Positions 1 to 6,076 of a stretch of 16,863 nucleotides of DNA are shown here, one piece after another. The notes beneath the pieces were generated by a model that was given only the letters and a program-made list of their open reading frames with translations, was not told the origin of the DNA and did not search any database. This DNA comes from an uncultured Solobacterium sp. (GTDB lineage Bacteria; Bacillota_I; Bacilli_A; Erysipelotrichales; Erysipelotrichaceae), in the NCBI GenBank assembly GCA_927911475.1, contig CAKMPP010000029.1:1-16863 (forward strand). Direction: 5' to 3'. Numbering within the stretch: position 1 is the stretch's first letter; every line of letters starts with the position of its first letter. The position numbers and the translations under genes were made by a program.

Positions 1-6
1 CCGCAA

Positions 7-84
7 TCATCGATCGAATTCTTCCGCTTCTATCGCGATAAAGATGTTATATCCTAATGTAAAGCCATCCCTACGTGCATACAT
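7..84 (-). CDS. possible small ORF (25 aa) or gene remnant beside the IS
   Basis: This is an uncertain minus-strand reading frame in the flank left of the insertion sequence. It starts at an ATG at 84-82, preceded six bases upstream by AGAGG, and encodes 25 residues. It ends at a TGA (9-7) that overlaps a further ATG (10-8) in the ATGA arrangement typical of coupled genes. The same frame is also open upstream into the IS end, so it could instead be the C-terminal remnant of a gene cut by the insertion. I do not recognise the peptide. Two points argue against a real gene: every well-supported native gene in the window stops at TAA or TAG, never TGA, and a plus-strand frame is also open here. 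Confidence 0.22.
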   Translation of the reverse strand: MYARRDGFTLGYNIFIAIEAEEFDR

Positions 85-128
85 ATATCGCCTCTTTAGA
101 GAAGCGCCAGAAAAAAGGTTACCGTTAT

Positions 129-152
129 TGTACCGACCCCCAAAAGTTAGAC
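129..152 (+). repeat. left terminal inverted repeat of the IS
   Basis: This 24-bp end begins TGTACCGACCCCC and continues AAAAGTTAGAC. It matches the reverse complement of 1638-1661 at 19 of 24 positions. The conserved core is GACCCC-N-AAAAGTTAGAC. Terminal TG is typical of IS3-family ends. Confidence 0.9.
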
Positions 153-185
153 CAAGAATCTAACGAATGGAGGTCGGTATTTTTT
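132..185 (+). terminator. fold-back hairpin plus U-run upstream of the transposase (insulator-like)
   Basis: ACCGACC (132-138) pairs with GGTCGGT (172-178). Inside it, GTTAGA (146-151) pairs with TCTAAC (159-164) around a 7-base loop, leaving a 7-by-7 internal loop. Six T residues follow (180-185) and the orfA ATG begins at 186. The hairpin starts inside the terminal repeat and contains the GGAGG (169-173) that would serve as the orfA Shine-Dalgarno. An outside transcript running into the element would therefore form a terminator-like structure and hide the ribosome site. IS10 and related elements are known to protect themselves in a comparable way; for this element it is inference. Confidence 0.6.
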
Positions 186-383
186 ATGACAAAACATAGT
201 TTTGAATTCAAGAAAAAAATAGTTTTAGAATATTTGAATGGTAAAGGAGGAATTCTATATCTTTCTAAAAAATATGGATTAAGTTCTAAATCCCAGCTAC
301 ACAAATGGGTGAAAAACTATAAAGCATTTGGAATGATGGTTTATTGCGCTCACGAGAGAATGAAGTTTATTCTTTCGAAATGA
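186..383 (+). pseudogene. IS3-family OrfA, N-terminal part, frameshifted
   Basis: The ATG at 186 begins MTKHSFEFKKK, the usual start of IS150-type OrfA, and the first helix-turn-helix (to KAFG) reads normally. The frame is lost at about 330-334 (TTTGGAATGATGG) and runs through unrelated residues to a TGA at 381-383. Reading resumes one frame back as NDGLLRSRENE, the expected continuation, so one base (probably an A in GGAAATGAT) is missing compared with the expected frame. No canonical X-XXY-YYZ slippery heptamer is present at this point, so a deletion or sequencing error is more likely than programmed frameshifting. A GGAGG at 169-173 lies 12 bases before the ATG, rather far. Upstream in-frame codons back to 75 lie partly outside the IS and are unlikely to be used. 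Confidence 0.75.
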
Positions 384-1606
384 AACTTTCTATTGTAGAG
401 TTGTATTTAACAAGTGAAATCACATATCAAGAGTTAGCTATACAGAATGGCATTAAGAACCCAGCTACGATTAGCAACTGGGTTAATCGCTTTCGTATAG
501 CAGGTCCTGATGCGTTAAAATCACGCCGAAAGGGTCGAAGGAAAGCTATGGATAAGACAGATAGAAAGACTCAAAACAAACTCGTAGAAGAGACCTCTGT
601 TAATACAAGTGTAGAACACATAAAGGAATTAGAAGATGAACTTCTTCGATTAAGAATAGAGAATGCATTTTTAAAAGAACTGAGGAGGCTGCGTTTAGAG
701 GACGAGGAAAAAAATGAGAGAATGGCACTCGTCATCAACAGTCTCCGACAAAAGTTCAAGCTAAAAGACCTTCTCTCTTATACCGGAATGCCAAAAGCGA
801 CATATATGTATTGGCAAAAGAGATTTGATAGAGAAAATCCTGATAAAAAGCTTGAAGAAAACATACAAGAAATTCGTATAAACAATAAGGATTATGGCTA
901 CCGTAGAATCGTTGGAGAACTTCGCAACAATGGATATACCATTAATAAAAAGAAAGTACAGAGAATCATACAAAAGCTTCACTTACAGGTAACGTCTTAT
1001 ACTCGCAAAAGCAGAAAATACAGTTCTTATAGAGGAACAGTTGGAAGAGTTGCGCCTAATAGAATTCACAGACGCTTCAAGACACATATACCGCATCAGA
1101 AAATAACAACTGATACAACTGAATTCAAGTATTACGAAGTCGATAAAAAGGGTCATATGACAATACATAAGCTTTATCTAGATCCATTTATGGATATGTG
1201 TAGTGGTGAGATACTTAGTTACGAAATTGGTAAGAGACCTTCTGCAGAAAACGTGATGAATGCCTTGGAGAAAGCTATTACAATCACTACAGACTGCCCA
1301 TATAGAAGAACATTTCATTCTGATCAAGGATGGGCATATCAGATGAACGCTTATACACGTAGATTAAAAGAAGAAAGAATCTTCCAGAGTATGTCTCGAA
1401 AAGGAAACTGCCTTGATAACTCAGTTATGGAAAATTTCTTTGGACTGATTAAACAAGAAATATACTATGGAGTCATGTATTATAGTTTCGATGAACTGAA
1501 GTTAAAAATAGAAAGATTTATAAATTATTACAATGAGCAACGAATAAAAGAAAAGTTAGGATGGATGAGTCCTGTTCAATACAGACAACATCTTCTAACT
1601 TCATAA
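344..1606 (+). CDS. IS3-family transposase (OrfA C-terminal part continuous with OrfB), DDE catalytic domain
   Basis: This reading frame has no independent strong start; the first available codon is TTG at 344. It holds, in order, the second helix-turn-helix of OrfA (about residues 12-50), a basic linker, a leucine-zipper-like coiled coil (KELEDELLRLRIEN), then OrfB from about residue 127 and an rve-type integrase core. The catalytic triad is visible: D257 (TTDTTEF), D327 (FHSDQGW) and E363 (VMENFF). The second Asp and the Glu are 35 residues apart, the DD(35)E spacing. IS3 elements usually make OrfA and OrfAB by -1 frameshifting on an A-rich site. Here a run of seven A (708-714) lies at the OrfA/OrfB junction, yet both halves are already in one frame. 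If the 1-nt defect near 331 were repaired, 186-1606 would be a single frame of about 473 codons. The C-terminus with SPVQYR is intact. Confidence 0.85.
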   Translation: MRSRENEVYSFEMKLSIVELYLTSEITYQELAIQNGIKNPATISNWVNRFRIAGPDALKSRRKGRRKAMDKTDRKTQNKLVEETSVNTSVEHIKELEDELLRLRIENAFLKELRRLRLEDEEKNERMALVINSLRQKFKLKDLLSYTGMPKATYMYWQKRFDRENPDKKLEENIQEIRINNKDYGYRRIVGELRNNGYTINKKKVQRIIQKLHLQVTSYTRKSRKYSSYRGTVGRVAPNRIHRRFKTHIPHQKITTDTTEFKYYEVDKKGHMTIHKLYLDPFMDMCSGEILSYEIGKRPSAENVMNALEKAITITTDCPYRRTFHSDQGWAYQMNAYTRRLKEERIFQSMSRKGNCLDNSVMENFFGLIKQEIYYGVMYYSFDELKLKIERFINYYNEQRIKEKLGWMSPVQYRQHLLTS

Positions 1607-1630
1607 AAAAGAGATGACCAAAGTCATCTC
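1605..1630 (-). terminator. intrinsic terminator inside the IS right end, facing incoming minus-strand transcription
   Basis: GAGATGAC (1611-1618) pairs perfectly with GTCATCTC (1623-1630) around a CAAA loop. Read on the minus strand, the stem is followed by six T residues (1610-1605). This would stop transcripts entering the element from the PfkB kinase operon before they run antisense through the transposase gene. On the plus strand it follows directly on the transposase stop codon but lacks a good U-run. Confidence 0.7.
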
Positions 1631-1637
1631 GTAAAAA

Positions 1638-1661
1638 GTCTAACTTTTAGGGGTCACCTCA
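1638..1661 (-). repeat. right terminal inverted repeat of the IS
   Basis: Read on the minus strand this end begins TGAGGTGACCCC and continues TAAAAGTTAGAC. It pairs with the left repeat at 129-152. The outer bases 3-6 differ between the two ends, while the inner part (transposase-binding side) is conserved. Confidence 0.9.
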
Positions 1662-1676
1662 ATGTGTGGTCTTTTT

Positions 1677-2576
1677 TTAAAAGTATTGATGATATATTTC
1701 TAATGCGGATGCAGGTTCTAAACCTGCTCCTTTTTTAGAAACAACTGCCCCTGCTATATCATTCGCAAACGATAATATATCTTTCATATCCGCATGCATG
1801 CATAAGCCAGTGATTACTGCACCTACATGTGAGTCTCCTGCACCGATTGTATCAGCTACAGTTACTTTCTTTGATGGTGCATGTACAAAGTTTGAACCAT
1901 CATAGCTTGTAGAGCCATTTTCACCCAAGGTAACAATCACAATATTCCCAGTTCGTGTATAGAGTTCTTGTAGACCTTCATGGATATCTGTCTTACCACT
2001 TAAACCATGTAGTTCTATCTCATTCACATGTAAAATTGGTTTAAGTGCATAGATTCGATTCATGATTTCTTGAGAGATATGTGCATATCTTGGGCCTGGC
2101 GCAAATACAACCTGACCATCACACGATGCTAAACAATCTACAATACGTGGACCATCCTTGTCTTCAATCTCGATTCCACAAGCATAGATATATCCATAAG
2201 ATGAAAGATCTAGTGAATCTGTCCATTCCTTTCGAAATGTATACTCTGCACCATGGTAAGAAAGAAATGTTCTTTCTCCACTATCCTCAACCAAACAATA
2301 ACAACAACCATTTTCTTGCGCTGTACGGATAGTGGTAATAATACCTGCTTTTTGTAATTCTGTCTCCACAAATTTTCCATATACACCTGTACCTACAGGG
2401 GAAAGAAATGTATATGGCATAGATAGTTGATGCAATATCGATACTACATTAAATGCACAACCACCAATCTGTAATGTTTGACCATAGATGTTCGCATCCT
2501 GCGCAGATGATGGTATCGCTGGCAAGTTAATAATGATATCACAAACTGTTGAACCAATGATTAAACAGGGTTTCAT
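1677..2576 (-). CDS. PfkB-family carbohydrate/nucleoside kinase
   Basis: This cytoplasmic kinase of the ribokinase/PfkB fold phosphorylates a sugar or nucleoside with ATP. The 299-residue length is normal for the family. The first PfkB signature is the Gly-Gly pair in GGCAFNV (residues 38-44). The ATP-side motifs are HVNEIE (183-188) and VTLGENGS (215-222). The second signature DTIGAGDSHVG (242-252) carries the catalytic base D248. The substrate cannot be read from the sequence; ribose, fructose, pseudouridine and similar substrates are all possible. It is the last gene of a three-gene operon: AGAGGAT before the ATG overlaps the rhodanese stop. The IS begins about 15 bases after the stop, so the original terminator has been split or lost. 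Confidence 0.88.
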   Translation of the reverse strand: MKPCLIIGSTVCDIIINLPAIPSSAQDANIYGQTLQIGGCAFNVVSILHQLSMPYTFLSPVGTGVYGKFVETELQKAGIITTIRTAQENGCCYCLVEDSGERTFLSYHGAEYTFRKEWTDSLDLSSYGYIYACGIEIEDKDGPRIVDCLASCDGQVVFAPGPRYAHISQEIMNRIYALKPILHVNEIELHGLSGKTDIHEGLQELYTRTGNIVIVTLGENGSTSYDGSNFVHAPSKKVTVADTIGAGDSHVGAVITGLCMHADMKDILSFANDIAGAVVSKKGAGLEPASALEIYHQYF

Positions 2577-2586
2577 ATTTTATCCT

Positions 2587-2898
2587 CTATGCTTTCTTAT
2601 AATGCATAATGCCACCAATATTCTTGGCATTTGTATAACCCATTCCTCTTAACATCATGACTGCTGCACCAGATCTTCTACCACTATGACAATACACAAA
2701 TAGTGGTGTGTCTTTTGCATAATGCATGTTATTGATCTGTTCCAAATTAGATAGTGGAATATTTACACTATCTGGAATATGTTCTTCTTCATATTCATCC
2801 ACTTCTCTAACATCCAGTAGTACTGCCCCTGGTGTTTCTTTCATTATCTTTAATTCTTCATTAATGTCTGTTGTACGAAAGATATCAAATAATCCCAT
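2587..2898 (-). CDS. single-domain rhodanese-like protein
   Basis: This small cytoplasmic rhodanese-homology protein of 103 residues is a sulfur carrier or sulfurtransferase type. The N-terminal CH2A-like segment LLDVREVDEYEEEHIPDSVNIP (split at residues 27-48) and the active-site loop CHSGRRS with catalytic C70 are both present. The loop is of the six-residue rhodanese kind. The ATG follows the stop of the upstream phosphatase gene without any gap (TAAATG), and its GGAGGT ribosome site lies inside that gene, so translation is probably coupled. Family members serve in thiosulfate or persulfide transfer; the partner is not evident here. There is no signal peptide. Confidence 0.9.
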   Translation of the reverse strand: MGLFDIFRTTDINEELKIMKETPGAVLLDVREVDEYEEEHIPDSVNIPLSNLEQINNMHYAKDTPLFVYCHSGRRSGAAVMMLRGMGYTNAKNIGGIMHYKKA

Positions 2899-4164
2899 TT
2901 ATTTTACCTCCATAAATTCTTCTGGTGTTACCATCAGTTGCTCTAACAGATATGTTCCTTGGCTAAAAGTGAACTTTGCAATTCCACCATTCGGCATGAT
3001 ATGTTTCCCTTTCGCCTTCATTTGTTCAGTTAAATCCGCACGATAGATATTGAATAAATGCTTTATCATCGTCATATAGAGAGAACCATGTGCAACAAGT
3101 AGTACATTTTCTCCATCTTTTGCACGTGCAACCGCAAGCTTCAATATTCGCTTGATGCGTTCAATCACCTGTTCTTCGCTTTCCCCACCGACATCACTAA
3201 AGTCAACACGTGGGTTAAAGCGTTGATATAATTCATCCATGATAGAGTCACGTACTCTAGCTTCATAGGTACCAAAGTCAATCTCTCTTAAATCACGATT
3301 TGGTATTGCATTAATATCATGCGTTTCTAAGATATATGCTGCAGTATCACGTGCTCTTTCTGCACTTGAACAGTATGCAAACGCAAAATCGATGTTATGT
3401 AATGCTTTCCCTGATAACTTCACCTGGTCAATTCCTTGTGCAGTTAATGGGCTATCACTTCTTCCTTGCATGCGGTTATAGTGATTAAACAGTGTCTCCC
3501 CGTGTCTTACATAGTAGAGATGTACTGTCTTATCTTCCATCTTATATTCGAAGTTCTTTGGCTCTACCGGTACTTGTTGAATCTGGTATTCACCATCTTC
3601 ATATGTAAATACCATGATTCCACCATTTGGGATCATACTACGACCTGCTTCATCACATTCTTGGCGTAAAGTTTCAAGATCAATACCCAGCAAGTACTTC
3701 ATTGTACAGATTTGATACATGCCATGACCTACAAGTAAAATACGATCACCATCTTCAGATTCATCAATAATCGTACGTAACGTATTGCGGATACGAGCTT
3801 CCATCATTGCTGGGGATTCACCACCTGCCGAACTATAATCTAAGCTTTCACGGCATTGACGAATCTCTTCTTCATGCGTTGTATGTCTAACCCCTTCCAA
3901 TCTTCCAAAACTCATCTCGTGCAATCCTAATAGTAGAACTGGTTGAACCTCTCTATCTTTCGCTATGATATCCGCCGTATTCCAAGCTCGCTCGCTTGGT
4001 GAAGTATAAATGTGATCAAACCAAATTTCTTTGAGTTGACCAGCAGTTTCATACGCCTGTGCAATTCCACGCTCTGTTAATGGGGAATCACACCATCCTT
4101 GCATACGACCTAAATGATTAAACAATGTTTCTCCATGACGAACAAGATAAAAAGTAATTTTCAT
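2899..4164 (-). CDS. tandem-duplicated phosphoglycerate-mutase-like histidine phosphatase (two catalytic domains)
   Basis: The 421-residue protein contains two complete histidine phosphatase domains of about 205 residues joined by a short linker (about 203-213). Domain 1 has R9-H10-G-E, R59 (SERAWNTA), E83 and H147 (VGHG). Domain 2 has R220-H221-G-E, R270 (SERARDTA), E294 and H359 (VAHG). Both keep the phospho-accepting His and the surrounding basic residues, so both look active. The halves are clearly alike (RHGETLFNH, RMQG, DSPLT, PNGGI in each), indicating an internal duplication. Single-domain homologues include cofactor-dependent phosphoglycerate mutases and broad phosphatases; the substrate is unknown. 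It is first in an operon with rhodanese and the PfkB kinase. AGGAGA stands before the ATG. Confidence 0.9.
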   Translation of the reverse strand: MKITFYLVRHGETLFNHLGRMQGWCDSPLTERGIAQAYETAGQLKEIWFDHIYTSPSERAWNTADIIAKDREVQPVLLLGLHEMSFGRLEGVRHTTHEEEIRQCRESLDYSSAGGESPAMMEARIRNTLRTIIDESEDGDRILLVGHGMYQICTMKYLLGIDLETLRQECDEAGRSMIPNGGIMVFTYEDGEYQIQQVPVEPKNFEYKMEDKTVHLYYVRHGETLFNHYNRMQGRSDSPLTAQGIDQVKLSGKALHNIDFAFAYCSSAERARDTAAYILETHDINAIPNRDLREIDFGTYEARVRDSIMDELYQRFNPRVDFSDVGGESEEQVIERIKRILKLAVARAKDGENVLLVAHGSLYMTMIKHLFNIYRADLTEQMKAKGKHIMPNGGIAKFTFSQGTYLLEQLMVTPEEFMEVK

Positions 4165-4204
4165 TTCTGTTCTCCTAACGCATCTATACTATCATTTTCT
4201 GCTC

Positions 4205-4234
4205 ATTATAGTAATCGTGTTACACATAATTCAA
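4205..4234 (-). promoter_or_regulatory. promoter of the phosphatase-rhodanese-kinase operon
   Basis: On the minus strand TTGAAT (4234-4229) is followed after 18 bases by a perfect TATAAT (4210-4205). This lies about 40 bases upstream of the phosphatase start codon and downstream of the preceding operon's terminator. Confidence 0.7.
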
Positions 4235-4246
4235 ATATTATTTCAT

Positions 4247-4273
4247 ACAAAAAAGAAGGACTATAGTCCTTCT
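4247..4273 (-). terminator. intrinsic terminator of the amidohydrolase-to-hypothetical operon
   Basis: The perfect palindrome AGAAGGACTATAGTCCTTCT (4254-4273) is followed on the minus strand by a T-run. It lies 15 bases behind the stop of the 131-residue gene. Confidence 0.88.
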
Positions 4274-4288
4274 AGGATTAAAACTAGA

Positions 4289-4684
4289 TTACTTCATTAC
4301 AAAGCCAACGGCTGTTCCACGACGTACAGGTGATAAGCGTACATATGTTTCAATCTTTGGATAACTGGATACCTCATGATATTCAATCTCATCCCACTTT
4401 AAACCTGTATTGTGTGCAGTCAAGAAGTCATCTACACCGAGTGACATCTCTGGTACAGGAACTAATGTAATTGTTGGGCTATTATCATCCAAATAGTTCC
4501 AAGCAGCCATAATGCCTAGTGTTTCGTCTAAGCTTTCATGGTACATGATACTGAGGTAACGGCTATCTGGAGTACGTCCATGATAGTCATAAGTATTACC
4601 GATGAATAACGCACCGTTTTCATCACGATATAATACAACAACGTTTTGATATTGATCTAATGATACTGTTTCTTTGAGTTCCAT
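4289..4684 (-). CDS. unrecognised 131-residue soluble protein behind the M18 aminopeptidase
   Basis: I do not recognise this family. The protein has no signal peptide or membrane segment, is acidic in its middle part and rich in aromatic residues. It reads as alternating beta-like stretches (NVVVLYRD, GALFIGNTYDY, TITLVPVPEM, ETYVRLSP) and ends with a basic RRGTAVGFVMK segment. No catalytic motif or cysteine is apparent. AAGGGGGTT before the ATG is a strong ribosome site. The gene starts 22 bases after the M18 stop and is followed by a clear terminator, so it is the last gene of that operon. Its full-length reading frame, strong ribosome site and operon position argue for a real gene. Confidence 0.8.
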   Translation of the reverse strand: MELKETVSLDQYQNVVVLYRDENGALFIGNTYDYHGRTPDSRYLSIMYHESLDETLGIMAAWNYLDDNSPTITLVPVPEMSLGVDDFLTAHNTGLKWDEIEYHEVSSYPKIETYVRLSPVRRGTAVGFVMK

Positions 4685-4706
4685 AATTAACCCCCTTATA
4701 CCAATA

Positions 4707-6074
4707 CTATTTCATATCCTTAAGGAAAGCAATATATGCACGATATGCTTCGTATACGTCTGCCTTGGATACTGTTTCAAATGGAGCGTGCATGTTCTGA
4801 ACACAGATACCTGCATCGATAACATTCATATTCTTATTGGCAAGGATATAAGCGATTGTTCCGCCTCCACCAACGTCAATCTTACCTAGTTCGCAAGTTT
4901 GGAACATAACGTTGTTATCATCCATGCACTTACGAATCTGTGCCATAAATTCAGCACTTGCATCATTTGAACCAGACTTACCACGGGAACCTGTATACTT
5001 GTTGAAGCAAATACCCTTTCCGAAGTAAGCTGAATTCTTTGGCTCATATACTTCAGGATAGTTTGGATCATACGCAACAGATACATCACTTGATAACATG
5101 GCACTATTTTCAAGAGCCTCATGTAAGTTTACAAGTGTTGCACCAACTTGCTTGTCTAATAATTTTGTAACAACATGTTCAAAGAAGTCACTCTGGGCAC
5201 CAGTAGCACCTACTGAACCGATTTCTTCCTTATCTACTAAGATACATACAGATGTACGTTCTGGCTTATCAATTTCTGCAATTGCACGAAGAGATGTATA
5301 AGCACATACCTTATCATCATGGCCATAACCTAAGATCATAGAACGATCTAAACCATAATCACGTGCTTCACCAGCAGGTACAACTTCGATTTCTGCTGAG
5401 AGGAAGTCATCTTCTTCAATATCATATTGTTCCTTCAAGAGGTCTAATAGATATGCCTTAACAGGATCCTTTTCAACATCCTTCTTAGGAATAGAACCTA
5501 CTAATAGATCTAATTTTTCACCTTCTACGACAGTCGCAGCTGGCTTCTGTAATTGTTGAGCAGCTAAGTGAATCAATAAGTCTGATATACCCACAACTGG
5601 ATCACCTGGCTTATCACCAATATTGATTTCAACTGTTGTGCCATCCTTCTTACATACAACACCAACTAGTGCCATTGCACGTGCTACCCATTGGTACTTC
5701 TTGATACCACCATAGTAGTGTGTATCCATTAATACTAAGCCATCCTTTTCATAGATTGGCTTTTGCTTAAGGTCCATACGAGGTGAGTCGATATGTGCGC
5801 CTAAGATATTCATACCTTCTGTTAATGGCTTTTTACCTATTACAAATAAGATAACGTTTTTCCCCTTATTTACAGCGTAATAACGATCACCTACCTTTAG
5901 CTTCTTCGCCTTTTCAATTGGCTTAAAACCATGTGCTTCCGCAAACGCAACAGAGTTAGTCACAAAGGTACGCTCTGTCTTTGAGTTGCTTAAGAACACA
6001 CGATAGTCTTCGTTAAATGCGTGTAGTTTCTGTAACTCTGTTTTATTGAGTTTTTCCCAAACTGTGTTTCCCAT
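4707..6074 (-). CDS. M18-family aspartyl-type metalloaminopeptidase
   Basis: This cytosolic dinuclear-zinc aminopeptidase of the M18 family (ApeA/LAP4 type) removes N-terminal, often acidic, residues from peptides. The 455-residue length is normal. Family landmarks are H94 and D96 (GAHIDSPR), D254 in GYGHDDK, the catalytic E283 with metal ligand E284 (DKEEIGS), D330 (SSDVSVAYDP) and H429 (NMHAPFE) near the C-terminus. Two bases separate the HflX stop from this ATG, and its AAAGGAG ribosome site lies in the HflX 3' end, so the two are co-transcribed and probably coupled. Members assemble into dodecamers. The 131-residue unknown protein follows 22 bases downstream. Confidence 0.94.
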   Translation of the reverse strand: MGNTVWEKLNKTELQKLHAFNEDYRVFLSNSKTERTFVTNSVAFAEAHGFKPIEKAKKLKVGDRYYAVNKGKNVILFVIGKKPLTEGMNILGAHIDSPRMDLKQKPIYEKDGLVLMDTHYYGGIKKYQWVARAMALVGVVCKKDGTTVEINIGDKPGDPVVGISDLLIHLAAQQLQKPAATVVEGEKLDLLVGSIPKKDVEKDPVKAYLLDLLKEQYDIEEDDFLSAEIEVVPAGEARDYGLDRSMILGYGHDDKVCAYTSLRAIAEIDKPERTSVCILVDKEEIGSVGATGAQSDFFEHVVTKLLDKQVGATLVNLHEALENSAMLSSDVSVAYDPNYPEVYEPKNSAYFGKGICFNKYTGSRGKSGSNDASAEFMAQIRKCMDDNNVMFQTCELGKIDVGGGGTIAYILANKNMNVIDAGICVQNMHAPFETVSKADVYEAYRAYIAFLKDMK

Positions 6075-6076
6075 TT

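Larger units (their letters stand above)
129..1661 (+). mobile_element. IS3-family (IS150-type) insertion sequence, 1533 bp
   Basis: The element starts with TG (129) and ends with CA (1661) and carries imperfect terminal inverted repeats of 24 bp (19 of 24 matching). It encodes an OrfA-like double helix-turn-helix region followed by a DD(35)E integrase-fold transposase, as in the IS150 group of the IS3 family. The transposase reads on the plus strand, opposite to the neighbouring native genes. No clear 3-5 bp target duplication is visible: the left flank ends GTTAT and the right flank begins ATGTG. Either the insertion is old or the flanks have changed. It sits about 15 bp behind the stop codon of the PfkB kinase gene. 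A 1-nt frame defect in orfA suggests this copy may not transpose on its own. Confidence 0.93.

Noticed and set aside
1..160. Plus-strand open frame across the left flank into the IS
   Set aside because: It is open by chance at the window edge, has rare codons and ends in the IS; no family is recognisable.
75..185. Upstream extension of orfA to an ATG at 75
   Set aside because: It begins outside the insertion sequence and crosses its terminal repeat; the natural start at 186 matches the family N-terminus.
571..1168. Minus-strand reading frames of 61-73 residues across the transposase
   Set aside because: They are antisense shadows of the transposase gene, without ribosome sites or family features.
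124..1668. Target site duplication of the IS
   Set aside because: The bases flanking the two ends (GTTAT left, ATGTG right) do not form a direct repeat of 3-5 bp with the chosen or shifted boundaries.
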